Shown: positions 24,499 through 38,098, numbered from the stretch's first letter. The stretch: DNA of 64,000 nucleotides from Chionis minor (GCA_013398295.1 VZSF01001143.1:124001-188000); one strand, 5' to 3'. Program-made: numbers and translations. Notes: generated by a model not told the origin, from the letters alone.

Positions 24499-27400
24499 TA
24501 TGAAGAATACATTAGCATTAAAAAAGGAAAAAAATACAACTCGTCTCACTCTCCACTCTTCTGAGACATCAACTCTTCTCGCGGAGCATCTACAAGAGAC
24601 GGACTGTCAGGTGCCAAGACTCCTGCAGAAGCCAACACTTAAGACACAAGGTCTCACTAGATTAAGGGAATCTACGGCCAGTGCAAAGAGACAACACCAA
24701 GTTTCTGTGTGAAAAGGCATACTCTGGTACGCTCAGCCAGCATCTGACTGTCACTGGAGAAAAAAGCAGAGTCTGTTACTGCAAGTACTATCTAGAAACA
24801 GTGTGGGTACACAACAGCCACACAGTAAGAACTTGTCATTTATCTCCAGTCACAGAAATCGATAGCAGGTTTGAACACAGAGCTGAAATTACTGATGATT
24901 TTTCTTTGTTTGAACAAAGCATGAGATCAGGCGGTGTCTCGCTGGCTTTTGAATTAAGATGGGTAATAAGTACACTTAGCTCTGTGGATACTGCCGTCCT
25001 CTGAATGTCAGGTTACCCCACCACACTAAAGCCACCCACGGCATGACACCTTGCTGAGGGAATTCTCTTACGGAACATCAGCTGGAACAAGTGCATTTAA
25101 ATTCTCCATCTCTTGAAAATGCAGATTGCAAACCCTGTGCACAGGATCCATCGCTTATTTCTGTTTGCCTTTGTGTCAGAAATTTCAGACTGAGGACTCT
25201 CCTCAGGTCACCCAATTCAGCCTTCTGCCAACAGAAAACAACTTCCTACAGTCAATTTCCTAAGATTTTATTGAGTCTGTTTTTCAGCACTCTACCAGAT
25301 GGATTTCAAACCATTTCCTTTAAGAGATTAATTCAGTTTAATAAGTTCGTTATTTGCGCCTGGTCAGTGACCAAGGAAAGATAAGCCAGAGTCTGTGTTC
25401 TTGTTTCCTCCTCACATGCTATTAAAATAGAAAGTTTTCCAGCCAAGTGTCAAAGTCAGTTCACAACAGCAGTGCAACAGAGCCAGAGAGACATCCCCAT
25501 GAAAACCGAGCACCTGCATTCACAGAGGGATACTGTCAACTTGTCTACAGCATCAAAACAACCTCCCTTTTCTACCTTGCAGTTGGAAAACTGGAAATCA
25601 GAAGACAGCAAGTAAATATCAGCTCCTATCGTCAGTCCCCTCTCCCCAGATCAGAGTCCCCAGGTAGCATCTGCCCACTTCAGTGTGGTCCAAACTCCTT
25701 TGCCAGCCCAGGCTGCTCTGCTGCTGTTTTATTAGCGCAGAGGCTGAGAGATGCAGCAGATTGCCAAACCGTGTGCCACGCGAATCGCCCTCTCTCACCA
25801 AGCTCATAAAGACCAAGGCGCAGCACCTCCTTCCACAAATGTTGCTTTACCCAGTACTGGAAAACTTTTTTACAGCACGTGACTTGAGAACAGAGGTTTG
25901 CAAGTCAGAAAACCTTTCAAGCAGGTTTGTAGCTCACCTGCTAGAATACACCTCTGTCAATGCTTAGTACAAAGATGCCTCCATGCTCTTCTGCACAGAA
26001 ACTCTGCTTTGGGAGCCAGACGTAGCGTAATTTTACGAGCAGAGCACGGTACCATCTAACTAGCCTCAGTGAGATTACGATTCAGTGATGTTTTCTATGG
26101 TAGGATTGCTTTAAGGAAGTCCTCACCCCTCCTTGAAGTCCCAATTCTTTTAAAAAAACCCCAAAACCAAACAAATCACCGGGTTCCCATTTACAGTACA
26201 GCTACATAAATACCTTCACTAGCACAATGGAGAGGACAGCTTGCTATTCTACTAGAGCGGCAAGAGCATCTTAAAATGACTTTGCAAAGGAAAAACAAAG
26301 AAAACACAAGAAGAAGGGAAAAAAACACAAACCCAAACCAAAGCCCCAAACCAACCCTCTGCTGAGCGCTCAGAAGATGCTGCTCCCAGGGTCCTCAGGC
26401 AGCTGGTTGAGAGCCAGTCTAGAGACCGCTGCATGCCACCGTCTCCCCTGGCATGGTTAAAGCCCAAATATGCTTTTGTTTTCTTACACTAGCCGAAGGG
26501 CTAACTCCATAGCAAATCCAAACAGCTTGTGCAAAGTTTCCTCTGTGAGTTTGGGAGAGTTTAACTGATCAGACGGCAACTGCTAGCTGGGTTTTCAACT
26601 GTAGTGCCTGAGAGTACCACCTACAGAGTACTAGCCGCTCTTCTCAGGGGGATCTCATACCCACCGTAATGAACCGAGGAAGGCAAACGGACACGGAAAT
26701 AGGCAAAAATAAGGTTTCTTTTCCCCGCAGTGCCACACAACACAGACTGAAATCCTACAGCTCTTGCTTTAGCAGCTCTTGCTGTTGCTCCATTACAAAA
26801 TACACAGCTCATCAATACCACTTTCCCTATTTTCAAAGCAGGGTTTTCATGGCAATATCCCCACGGAGACAGAAAAACACTAGTTCTAGCAGTGCCAGCA
26901 CAAATTTCCATTCTCTTTCCCCCCCAAATCTGAGCAAGTCTACTTCTACATCTGAAGGCAAAAGCGGTAAAATATACTTAATAACCAAAAGATCTACATC
27001 ACTTCAGCAATATAGCTGACTGTGGCTCTTAAACTATCATGGAATAAATGAGTTTGTACAAAGTCTTCCTTGTACATTATGTTATACTTGCAAATAGCAA
27101 AACAGAACCTGGCTACTCCAGAAGCTTTGTTTGTTATTAATTCCCTTAAGTTTAGAAAATTATTTCATTCTCACTAATTGTTTTATTTTTTTAATCTCAT
27201 GAGAAAAATAGTTGTCTTCATCTTTCATATGCAAAACAGCTAACGAGAGAAAAAAATTTTCATATAGAGAAGGATCTCCAATTAATAGAGATCTTAAATA
27301 CTTGGGGAGCTGTTATGAGTTTCACCATTGATCAGACAGCTGCCTGGAAAAAAAGGCCTTTTCAGGGAAGTTACATAATTAAAAGTAACCCAATTCCTCT

Positions 27401-29332
27401 TTGTTTACATTTTTGTCTCCATCTGCTAATCCAGATTAAACATAAAAACCAATGACACTCATATAGCCTCGACTGCTGAATTTACATCTCTTTTCCATAT
27501 ACTTTTACGAGAACCCACCTCCTGCATTGCCATCAGTTATTAACTCCCAATGCTGCATGGCCATTTTAAAGCATTGCTGTATTTTTAATAACTCAGTCTT
27601 CAGTATCTGCATTACTATGCAATTCATTTTTCCAAATTTCCCATATTGTGTCTTAAAAAACACCACCACCACACTCACACAAGACTAAAACCCAGGATTA
27701 TATACAAATCTAAATACAGAAGTTAAAGTGTCAAAAAAAGAGTCTGTTAGGAGCACCTTAGTTCTTCAAACTAACCTTAGGGAAGTTTTCCATCAAGCCT
27801 GTAACGACTGTTTGAGCAGAATTTATTTTGGAAGGATATAAAATGGAATCCTGATAAAAATAGTTACAGAAAAAAGCAGTGAGAGGCGTAGAGCTCTGCA
27901 TTATTTATATTATCCAGGCAGACAACATAGAGAACCCATCAGTGAGGTCAAAAACTGCAGTACAGAGAACAGCTGGCAACAGCAGTCAGGTATATGGGGC
28001 CATAAGCAGCAAATGCAAAAAACCACCAGCTGTATAAAGCTGGACACCAACTACTACCTTTGAAAAGGGCAGAATAGAGTTATTCCACATTCACAAATAA
28101 AGTCCGTGTAGTACTGATTCTAATACCAAAAATATGTCATACAAGCTAATGAAAAGAAAATTTAACAAGTGCACACATGCTGCAGCAAGCCAAGAAAGAA
28201 ATACATTTACATTTGTATTAGCAAGACCCATTGGCTGTGCAATCTTGGATGCTTTAAGAGCAGAGCAATGAAAAATTACCATACATAACTGAAGCATACG
28301 CATGAGCCCACAGAGTGAGTTCTGGCAATTAACAGGAGGAGATTGCCAACAAAGCAGAAATGAGTCAGGATGAAAAGAAAGGCAAGATCTTTTATAAAAC
28401 TCTGAGGCACACTGGTATCTGAGACGGCCAATCTCTTCAGCCATTCCCCTTTCACAAAGGAAAAAACGATCTTAAAACATGGAGGTGGTAAGCATGCGCC
28501 TGTAAACAGATACACAGGTCTACGTGACAACCCAGCCAGCTTCACCCTGAGCAGCAGAGCCAGGGCGCACCTTATCATTGCTCCTCTTCTGGTATCCGCA
28601 AGTTATTCATCAACAAAATGAACTACTCTAATGTGTTCGCTAGTCAAACTGCTTACACAAACCCACTTCAGGCTAGTTGTCTCAAGCAATTCTCCTATCA
28701 CTGTTGCTGGGAGTATTTACTCTTTTGTAATGGAAATAGGTCACCTGTACTAGACCAGTACATTTTGTTTCCAAGCACAAGAGAGAGCAGCTTCCCTGGC
28801 AGCCAGGCTGCCTTTTTGACATAAAAAGGACACTGTACATACATACACCTGTGCACTGAAACCCCCGGAGCTTTGCACATTTATCACTGGAACAACATGC
28901 AGCCATAGGGAAAAAGAGCCCCAGACTCAAAACAGGGAATCTTATCAAAAATATAACAACATCGAAACCACCAAGCTGGATGAAACCAACAGCTTGTTTG
29001 ATCCAGAGTTTCCACGACCCGGTGCCAGAGATGGAAATTTCACAGTAAATGGAAAAAGCGGCATAGCATGGTAAATCTGTGCTTACTACTACAGCCCACG
29101 TGGACTCAACATATCGGAGAGACTGATTTAAAACTAAAAATCCCATGAGGTCTAGTATCCTCTTCCAGACGCATTTGCATTAGCTCTGGACATGGTAGTT
29201 AAACAAAACTCTACCTTTTGGGGGGCCACTGCATAACCCTTAGCCTCAGCATCCTCCTGGGGTAGCAAGTTCCACTACCTAATTTACACACTGTTTATTT
29301 AAACCTCCCTCCTCCCCTTTTTTAAACAGTAG

Positions 29333-29429
29333 CAAAAAACCCCAAAACAAAACAAAAAAACCAAAAACACACACACACACAAAAAACCAAAACAAAAAAA
29401 ACCCCAACAACAACAAAAAACCCCCAAAA
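29333..29429 (+). repeat. A/C-rich low-complexity tract with (CA)n
   Basis: About 95 bases are almost entirely A and C, including a short CA dinucleotide run near 29366-29380. Confidence 0.9.
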
Positions 29430-31547
29430 TGCTGCATTTTACAAACAGCTTAATAATTTATAACCAGAACACATGCCACTGATGAGCACCCCACACATAA
29501 ACACTGCCTTTGTGGCCACCTGGAAGACAGAAAGCCAAAACAAGAGAGTTTCTTGGAATCTATCTAAACCCCAGCTTCTTAATTCTGACTTATGTTTAGA
29601 TGTACCAAAATTGCTTAACAGATTTTCTTTAAATAACTGTGGGGTTCCCAAAATTAAGTCAAAATATCTGTGAAAAAATACAGTACAAATAATCAAACAC
29701 AGCCTTCAGAGTTTCATCATGGCTTTACTGAAAAAACAAACAAGAAGTGTGAGTCCTGAGCACTTCTGTTTCGCAAAGGAAAAGGGAAATGAACATTTTA
29801 TCAGGCCACTGCAGCATAAAACACATCAGACATGTAAAGAGCCGTAGCTCTCGCCTCCTGTCTTTTTACTTTGGGACAACAGGTGAACATGTTGGGTAGA
29901 CAGTCTCTTTCCCAACCATAAAGGGCTTTGCTGAGGATGGAAATTTCTCTACTAAAGACCCTCCACCTCCTCCAAAAACCAGGTTTTTTTGATAAGTACT
30001 TCATTCTGATGAAACAACCAACTTGATTTTTCCAACCTAAATTCAAAACCGAAGTATAAAAAAGTTTCAGTATGAAAAAAAGACTAGAGTCTTTTTGTTT
30101 GAAAGCTACATACATACACGCTTTTTGTTCTAAAACCTCAAAATGAGACATTTTTACACTGTTTAAGCCCTTTCAGTTTTTCTTACTCTGAGCCCTGCAA
30201 GTTCCTGTGAAAGGGAACAACTCTAGCAAAATACTTTTATTTGTACAAAACCCAGTTCCATGAAAATGGGAGGAATATCACTTTTACATGGTAGGATCAT
30301 GCAATCAAGAGGATGGATTCACACATGTTAAAAACTGGATACAACAGAAATCCGGGCATCATGGTGATGAAGAGAGTTATAAAAGCCACAAAAAAACATT
30401 GTCGCTAATCACGACCTGCATGTGGCAGCTTCAGCCCTGAGAGGAGGTTTCATGACCTCAGAAGTGAAGTCGTAACTGGCAGTAACGATGAAAAAAACCC
30501 AAAATACCACGATTCAAGCATTCAAATATTAACAAAGACAATTATCCCAAAATTTCCTTTCTTGAAACAAACAAATTTTTTGCAGGTTTAGGATACCTGT
30601 GCTTTTTTTAAAAATCGTTTGGAGAAAGACTGATTGATACTTTGAGAAATACTGGCTCAGATACACAGGCTGGGATTATGTGGACACCTAACACGGGTAT
30701 GAAATGCAACTGCACTTTTAACTATGCATATAAAATAATTGGAAACATTACTGCGACAAGCCTCGCTTAGTACACAGGTGCCTCCTATGACTTAGAGGTA
30801 AAGAAGGAATTTGTTCAGGACAAAGACCAGCTGGTCTGCAAAGTCTGAAGGTCAGTCGACCCTCCCCTGAGCCTCAAGATCTCCCAAGATCTGGGCCACC
30901 TTGATCACCTGGACCCCACCTTGTCAGGTTTTTCGACAGTCACACCACGAGCAGCAATGAAACGGGACCCTCTTACGTTCTAGTTCTCACTAACGTTGTG
31001 CAGAGAAAAGAGGAATTGATTCTCGCTGGCCATGCACATCTCCCAGGACATTTCTCTATAGAAACCCTTTTTTTTTTGTGGTACAGATGTCACCTTCTGT
31101 TACAACCTGGGGAGAAGCCAGGTCATTTGCAGTGAGTTCCTCCAGCTCTTGGACTCAAGTGGATGGACCCAACATGATGAGAGGCTGCCAAGCAAGTCTG
31201 CTTGGCCCAGCCCATTGAACCCATGGACAGAACTGATATCCTCAGAAGGGTATTACATGTGGAAAAAGTTGGTTACGCAAATATTGGGAGTTTCACGTAA
31301 ACTGCAACAGCTCCATCACACTGAACATATTCTCTATTCCCCACTCAAATGTTAGGTAAAAGGTTCACACAGGTTTTTGGTAAGACAAAACTCCAATTCT
31401 TGGAAATCGTCAATGCACCTTACTTTGAGTCTATACAAATATGAAATAAATAACGCAGAGTAACTGCAGAATGCCTTAAAATCACCCATTACAGAAAAGC
31501 CACCCCTTCCCTACTGTTTGAAAGATTCTGAAATCATCATCACTTCT

Positions 31548-31564
31548 TTTTTTTTTTTTTTTTT
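31548..31564 (+). repeat. T17 homopolymer
   Basis: This is a simple T-run, which reads as an A-run on the FOXN3 sense strand. Confidence 0.85.
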
Positions 31565-33488
31565 ACTTATAGGAAGTTTATTACTATTAATGACAGTAGA
31601 AACTGTTCTGAGAATGTCAGTCTTACAACAGAACTGCAACTACGGTGACTTTCCCTGTAAATCTTTCTTACTAAAGGAACCAAAGGAAAGAAGTCCAATA
31701 ACTAATAGAGAAGTGAAGACATTCCAGAAGGAAAAAAAAATAATTAAAAGTTTAGCTTGAGTTCTAGAAATAAGGAAACCTTTTATGAATCCAACAGCAG
31801 TAAAATGTGAGACGTCATGATACTATTTCTGGTTTCCCAAGCTTCATGAGTCTATGTTCTCAAATGCAGAAGTCAGATGACTTCCACCGCTGCAAAACTG
31901 TATTAACAAACACGATACTCATGTCAGCCGCTGTTCATCACACAAACACCTGTTCCTGAGTCCTAATTTTCAACTGCTATAATTTCTGTGAACCGTTATT
32001 GAATTACCTTACAGAGGCTTCCCTATCCCCGCAACTGCTGCAGTTGTAACAGTGATGCGATGGTTATTAACGGGACGAAGGGTGACAGAGGGACTGAATA
32101 CTGTCAAGCAACCGAAAGAGAGGTGTGCCCCATGCTGCCTGCTTTCTGCTATACCGTACAGCCCGTGCACCGCACCACGCGTACCCTAACGGTACAGGAG
32201 CACACCCTGGGGACTGCGAAGAAAGAGGGATGGGGAGCTGCAGAAATCCACCTCGGAAGCACAGCACCCACATGCTTCCAAGTTTCTGCAGTCAACAATT
32301 CACAGCTCTATCAACGAGGCTACCGCAACAGTTTTCACTGGGAAACACCCACAGCTAGAGAGGGATTTATGAACAAACTAACAAAATTTTCCTTTTCCCA
32401 TGAAGTGAAGTGGAAATACTGATGGTACCATTCCAAGCCATCTTTGGAATAAGGCTATATTTATCTACAGCAGGCACGGGGTGTTGGGGGGGAGCCTAAA
32501 AAGCCAAGTAACTGGGAAGACTGTTCAACAAATGAGGCTATGAATAATGACAATGTAAGCAAGGAGCTGCTGTTTGCCCAGCATCTAGAGAAATATGACA
32601 GGCTAAGAATGCTGCTCTACAGTTCTTCACCAAAGGTCTGCAAACACGCAGCCAAAACAAAGACTCAACCAAATCTTTACGTATTTAGCAAATGAGAAAC
32701 AAGACATGTGTAATATCTTGGGGGCATGGATGAGAAAGAATGGAAAACATCTCATCTGAGAAGGCTCAGAAGCGTTTATCCAATTTTGAAAGGAATGAAG
32801 ACATGATTAGAGGGATATTTGTATTTCCGTGGGCCGTTCCTGCTGAGCACAAGGGTGCTGCAGAGAGCTGTTCTGTGAAAGAGGAGCGACTCAGACTTTC
32901 TGCTCTTTTTCTGCCCAGGATCTGCTGCCACCTTTCCCAATTTATCTCTCTCCCCAGCATCTCCCTCATACTGTAAGATACAAGAAAATTCCTTTTAAAA
33001 GGTAAGAGCTGACCTGTTTTGTTTTCTGAAATTATGCTCAATGGGATACTTCCCATATCACAGAAGTCTACTGTGATAGACAGCTGATAAGAATACATTG
33101 GAAAACAGGTCCTTGATTGGCAAATGCTCAAGTATTTTATGCACTAATAGCATTACAGACATCCACTCAAGCAAAAGTTCTTTCTTCTTTGCTGCTCTTA
33201 CCTGGCATCAAGTGGAACCCACGTTCTTTAACTTGACAGAAACCAGAAATTAAACAGCATAATCCCAAAGTATAGTTGCTCTTCAAATCAAGACACGTCA
33301 TGGTGTCAGAGTGCAATTTGGAGGAACTCGTGATCCCTGTGATCTCTGAACTACAAACCCAGCAAAACAAAATTCCCCGAAGACTCTGCCTTAACACCAC
33401 ACCAAGAGAAAAAGCTTATTCTGACTCTGTCCGGGAAGTATCTAGATCGATCTTGATAACGGGGTTGTAACACACACAGAAATTAGTT

Positions 33489-33902
33489 TTAGACTGCTCT
33501 GTGGTCAGCTTTGGTTCTGCAAAAACAATAATACAGAACTAAATCCATGTTTCCAGACTGCAAAGGATGACCAATTAATTTCTTTCCAAAGACCCTTCTT
33601 GCAGGGAGACACCCTGCAGTGCCTTTCAGTGCTTCAAAGTTTTCAGCGAAGGCTGTTTCACCAGCTTCACCAAACGGCCACAGATCACTTTTGACTTCAA
33701 CATAAGAAGTGTATGGATAAAAAGAGTGCTTATGCATTGTCCAAAATGATAACCTACAACATATGAACTTTGATGGCGGTTTAGCTTCAATGAACAACTG
33801 GAAAAGGGCAAAGCTTGTGACAGTAAAGCCAAAACTCGCCAATTTTTGAAGGATTTGCTCCAGTAACAGCAGTTTCCTAAGCAGCCGATCTACAGCAGCC
33901 AT
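33489..33902 (-). other. Unrecognised 137-codon open frame starting at a YY1-like ATG
   Basis: On the minus strand, AAGATGGCTGC provides both a good Kozak start and a YY1-type motif. It follows about 120 bases of GC-rich, 5'-UTR-like sequence (33903-34030). The frame begins MAAVDRLLRKLLLLEQILQK, is Leu-rich and hydrophobic at first, and runs 137 residues to a TAA at 33489. I recognise no domain and no poly-A tail, so neither a gene nor a retrocopy is shown. It may be the first exon of an intragenic transcript, or chance. Confidence 0.25.
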
Positions 33903-33920
33903 CTTGCTGCAGCAGTGCGT

Positions 33921-33951
33921 GGGGGGGAGCGGGGGGGACCAGGGGAGGGGG
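33921..33951 (+). other. Potential G-quadruplex next to the YY1-like site
   Basis: G-runs of 7, 7, 4 and 5 bases have loops of 3, 4 and 1 bases. On the FOXN3 sense strand it lies as a C-rich block just upstream of the AAGATGG motif at 33898-33905. Confidence 0.6.
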
Positions 33952-36654
33952 TGCAGCGAGGGCCCCGCACAGGCACTACCCGGGGAGCTCCCACTGCACA
34001 GCCGCCCCTCCACCACCCTCCTCAGCAGGAGGACCCGTGCTGCTGAATTGGAAGCAGAAGGCTAGGGCTAGGAGTGGTAAGACTGTGTGTTTTCAGTCTC
34101 AAAATAGGTAAATGCCCTTTTTTTTTTCAGTTCAAATCCAAATGTAAGTGCGCCCAGGCCACCTCTCCCGTCATTTACCCCAGGGCTGGCAGCGATGGCA
34201 GGTCCTGGTGGCTAAAGCTTTTTTCCCCAAAATCCAAGTTTCACAAATTTTTCATCGCGTCTCTATTGATAAAAAAAAGTTAGACAAGGGTTCATAATCA
34301 TGAAGTCCCCTTTTCTTAATCTCTACCTCGGGATAAAGAGTAAGGAAAAACATTTTTATCAGAAACAGGTATCAAAAGACAAGACACTGGAGAAGTGATG
34401 AACATTTAAGGATCTGATAGCATTTTTAGGGAAGCCAGCACCAGCAGGAGATAGTGGTAAGAGACACTAAATTAGATAAAACAGAAGCCACTCCACAAAT
34501 TTTTCAGATCCCAGGCTAGTAAAGTTGGTGGACTCCATGTCCAAAGCAAAGCACCAATCTAGATCACGACTAACTGGGGTCTCGGTCCCTCCTGAAGGAG
34601 AAGGTACCAATCAAGCTCACTCAAGGAGCTGTTCCAATGGGAAGGAGCAAACCAACAAGGAACCCAACAAAACCTTTAGGAAAAGGCAGGCTGGGGAAAC
34701 AAGAGAAAGAAACCACTCTTCAGTTTCTCTCTCGGGCATGTTTGCAATTTCATCAGTTATATGGCAGCTCAGGACTGATGCGTTAACGTTTGCCACTCAT
34801 TTAAAAAACTGCAATTAGCAAAACCACTGAAAACATGAAAAGGACTGCAATAGACTTTCAGTCTACAAGACTGTAAAGGGATCTAGTCAATACTCCTAGG
34901 TGGTCACTCAAATCTTCAGATATTTTTTAGCCATCTGTGAAACTAATAGATTTCCTTTATTTTATATCACATTTCCTCATAGTTTTCAGCAGTAGAAGGA
35001 GAAATAACAATTGAGGACTAGCCCTGTGTAATACATACAGAGAAAAGGAAAATCCATTTCAGTATTTCCTCGAAGCACTACTAGAAGAGAAAATCCCACC
35101 TACAGTTCTGTTAGAGTCAGGTAACTGGAAATAAAACATATAGGTGAAATATCAGGGCATGGACTTACATAGTCATTTAACCAAGTTCATGTGTATAAAT
35201 ATATTTCAAGGTTGCTATTGCCAACGCAATGTAAATATTTAAAAAGAAACACACTAGACTAAAGCACCAATTCTTCCACATCAAGGAGAGAGCTTTTTCT
35301 TTATAATGCTGTGTATCACTGTTAGTTCACCCTTGAAATGCAGTGTAAATGACATGATATATACTTCAATTAGAAGAATCAGATAAAATTCCAAGAGGTT
35401 TTGTTTGTTTGGAATGAGAATTTTTTTTTAAGAATACACATCCAATCCCATTAAAATTAAATAATCCATATTACTATATTCTTATTCTTCTTCTTACAGC
35501 TTACCGATAATCTTCAGCCTGAATTGCAGCAGCAATTCAGACAACTGCAGTCTGAAGTTCCTCCTTATGTACAAACACTGCAAGGTTGCTTTTTTCCCCT
35601 GAAACTATGGTCTCCTACACATGGAGCCCAATGTAATCCAGACTTCCTGCTTTGAGTCATATGCCTAATCTCAAACGATACCAGTGTAACACTGACTCAG
35701 CCATCCAAATGTGTGGGTTCACATCATAAAACTCCCTCACAAAAGGTCCTCCCTGTTATGTTTAGGCAGGATGCTCTAGTGAAGTTGTAAAGCTAAATTA
35801 TCTGATGTAATTAACTCTGCTCAGAAAAGTAGAATTTGTCTGTTCAGTGATCATCTTGCTCGGGATATTTTCACAACACATTCCTCCACTCTGTGCTCAA
35901 TTCACCCCTAAGCTGCTTACGCAGATACTAAAGAGAACATGTGATTCATTTGTGTACCCTTATTCTTTTAAAACATCTGATAAAGACAAGCAATAGGTCA
36001 ATTTGCCCCTGCGGAATCACACCGACTGATCCTTATAAACCTTGTAATTCCTCCAATTAATCCCACTCCTAGAGGCCAGAGTAATATTGACAAATTATCT
36101 GGTTCCAGATATATTTCATTAATATCAGGTGACATAGTTTCTCTTAGTTGTGGGCTTCAGATACGTAAGATGGATGGACAGCAAAGCCTCTGCCACCCAA
36201 GGATTTTCTCCTAGACATATTATCTTCACCATCAGAAAAATTTCCCTTGGAATTTGTTACTATGACAATGTACCGCTCTGGAGATCTGATGATGGCGGAA
36301 TACATTTACATTTTCTACCCGTTACCGAAGTCTTTGTACACATGAGAAAACAATCACTTACATATGGGATTACTGGTTTTCCAAATGCACAGGGAATGTT
36401 CAACTCCTTGTGAATATATAAGAAATATATTTGAAAAAATGATTTTGCCATGCAACTGCCAATGCGTAACTAGATTAATTCAACAGTCACTGATGGCCTA
36501 GACCAGCCTCGTGGTGGTGTTTTGCCAGCCATTAGTAAATGAATAAATAAATATTTTAGAAGACCACGGGAAGATTTTTATTTGACAGCAGAACTGCAGA
36601 AGGATAGCTAGCTAAAAATAACAGCGAGACCAAAATTTCTTGGTCTCCTACAAA

Positions 36655-37275
36655 ACTCGGCCTCCTTTGGGCCTCTATTTGCGAGGCGTTTGCTCCTGCC
36701 GCCGCGCAAGCTCTTTGTTTTACGATGCAGTCAACACGAGGAAGACTCGAAAGCGCTTGGCAGCAGGAGCGGTGCAGCAGCAGCTCCGACATCCCACCGT
36801 TTCTGGAGGGAGGAAGGTTCCCCTTTCAGTTTTGGGACTCGCTTGCGGGGGATTTTGGGCAGCACCCTCCCTCTCCCTCGCTCGGAAGACAGCCGTGCCA
36901 TTCGCCCAGCCGCACCTGGGCAGCCTTTTCAAAACGCCTTCCGAAATCCCGTGCCCTTTGGCACGTGCCAGTCCGCCTCTCCCGCCCGTGAAAACAGGCT
37001 GCGGGTGAGGTTCCGGCCGCCCGCCCCACGGGAAGATGGCAGCAGGACTCTTGCCCGCGGCCGGGCAGGGTGTCCGGCAGAGAGGGCGGGCGGGCGGGCA
37101 GGCAGGATGCGGGGCAGCGGGCCCGGGGCAGGCACCCAGCCGGGGGCATCCCCGCGAGGGACGCGCTGCTCCATCGCTCCCGTCACCCGCGCCTGGAAAC
37201 GCCGCCCGCCAGCTCCCGCTGGCAACCGCAGAGCGGTGCCGGAGAACCCAACCCACCCAGCCAACAGGCACTGCC
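36655..37275. promoter_or_regulatory. Intragenic CpG island, distal part
   Basis: GC- and CpG-rich sequence rises abruptly out of AT-rich intron and ends at an A-rich tract (37283-37313). It contains repeated CCGCC/GGCGG blocks, a GGGCGGGCGGGCGGG run near 37085 and a near-YY1 motif AAGATGGCAGC at 37033. A plausible plus-strand donor GCGG/GTGAGG lies at 37005. Overlapping open frames on both strands (up to 197 codons) are expected in CpG-rich DNA with few stop codons, and none has a recognisable domain. Unmethylated CpG islands usually mark promoters. The direction of transcription, if any, cannot be decided from sequence alone. Confidence 0.7.
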
Positions 37276-37282
37276 AGCATTG

Positions 37283-37313
37283 AAAAAAAATTTAAAAATT
37301 AAAAAAAAAAAAA
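37283..37313 (+). repeat. A-rich tract between the two CpG island parts
   Basis: Runs of A interrupted by TTT split the CpG island. The following 400 bases (to about 37735) return to AT-rich composition. Confidence 0.75.
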
Positions 37314-37640
37314 TCGGAGATCCTGCTGCTTTCAAGTGCGTGTGTTAGCCGGATTTTTTTGCTTGCAGGGATTAGAAGGGATCAAAAATCCCTCCATTTC
37401 TATGTTAGATGTGCATTACGCTTTCACTTAGCAGGAGAATCGCTGCATAAATCTGAATGGGCATGATTAAAATACTCTTAAAAAGGCAACAGAAACGATA
37501 GAGCAAGGCTGTCGAAACAAGCCTTGTTCGAAGGCACAAATTACAATTTTAATGCCGTTATTCAAATTATTTTTCTGTCCTTCTGCAAAGCACAGTAGCG
37601 ATGGGATCGCTGGGAGCATGGGAAGAGCAAAAGCGATCGG

Positions 37641-37684
37641 GGGGAAAAAAAACCCAAACAAACCCAAAAAAACCCAAACCCCCT
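37641..37684 (+). repeat. (AAACCC)-like A/C-rich low-complexity tract
   Basis: Irregular units of A-runs and CCC recur for about 40 bases. There are too few perfect units to call a telomere-type repeat. Confidence 0.75.
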
Positions 37685-37822
37685 TTCTGAAGGTGGTACT
37701 ACGGAAAATAATTTTTGTGGAGCTCCCTGCAACACGCAGGGCAGAGTGACGCTGCGATGCCGCAGGAGCCACCGGACCCCCATGTCCCCATGTCACCCCC
37801 CCCGCGCTCAGTTCGAAACCGT

Positions 37823-37848
37823 GGGGGGAGAAGGGAGGGGGAGGGGGG
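37823..37848 (+). other. Potential G-quadruplex in CpG island
   Basis: Four G-runs (6, 3, 5 and 6 bases) are separated by loops of 4, 1 and 1 bases. This fits a classical intramolecular G4 pattern and lies about 130 bases left of X-box motif 1. Confidence 0.6.
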
Positions 37849-37977
37849 AACCCCCAACAACCTCCCCCCGCTCGGCGCCTACAATTCCGATGTGCGCAAA
37901 AAAAATCCCGCCGGGCAGCGCATCCCCGTTTTCGGAGAAAGTTCGGCGGCGGCTGCCGTCGCTGGGCAGGATTACCC

Positions 37978-37991
37978 GTTGCCACGGCAAC
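37978..37991. promoter_or_regulatory. RFX X-box motif 1
   Basis: GTTGCCACGGCAAC is an essentially perfect bipartite X-box with two inverted half-sites and a 2-base spacer. The dyad extends to CCGTTGCC/GGCAACGG (37976-37993). It is the best of the three motifs in the CpG island. RFX-family factors bind such sites in promoters of ciliary and other genes. Binding here is inferred. Confidence 0.7.
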
Positions 37992-38078
37992 GGCGCGCGG
38001 CGGAGCTCCCGCCGCCGCTCCCTTCGCCAGGCAGCGCCGCGCGGCCCCGTGACGCAACGGCCCGGGTCTGGGCTACGC

Positions 38079-38092
38079 GTTGCCAGGGAGAC
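38079..38092 (+). promoter_or_regulatory. RFX X-box motif 2
   Basis: GTTGCCAGGGAGAC has one ideal half-site (GTTGCC) and one degenerate half-site (GGAGAC), a form common in ciliary-gene X-boxes. It lies 20 bases, start to start, before motif 3, about two helical turns, so the two could be bound on the same face of the DNA. Confidence 0.6.
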
Positions 38093-38098
38093 GCCCGC

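Noticed and set aside
34116..34146. Micro-exon on the plus strand between a T-run/CAG acceptor and AAAT/GTAAGT
   Set aside because: The exon would be only about 13 bases, with no partner exons seen. The splice-like match is likely chance in T-rich DNA.
35205..35226. GTTGCTATTGCCAAC as a further X-box
   Set aside because: The spacer and second half-site do not fit (GCCAAC after three bases), so it is only a half-site.
36690..37283. 197-codon plus-strand and 186-codon minus-strand frames in the distal island
   Set aside because: They are mutually overlapping, of low-complexity composition and without a recognisable domain. They are explained by base composition.
37641..37684. Interstitial telomere repeat
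   Set aside because: The A/C units are irregular and do not form tandem CCCTAA.
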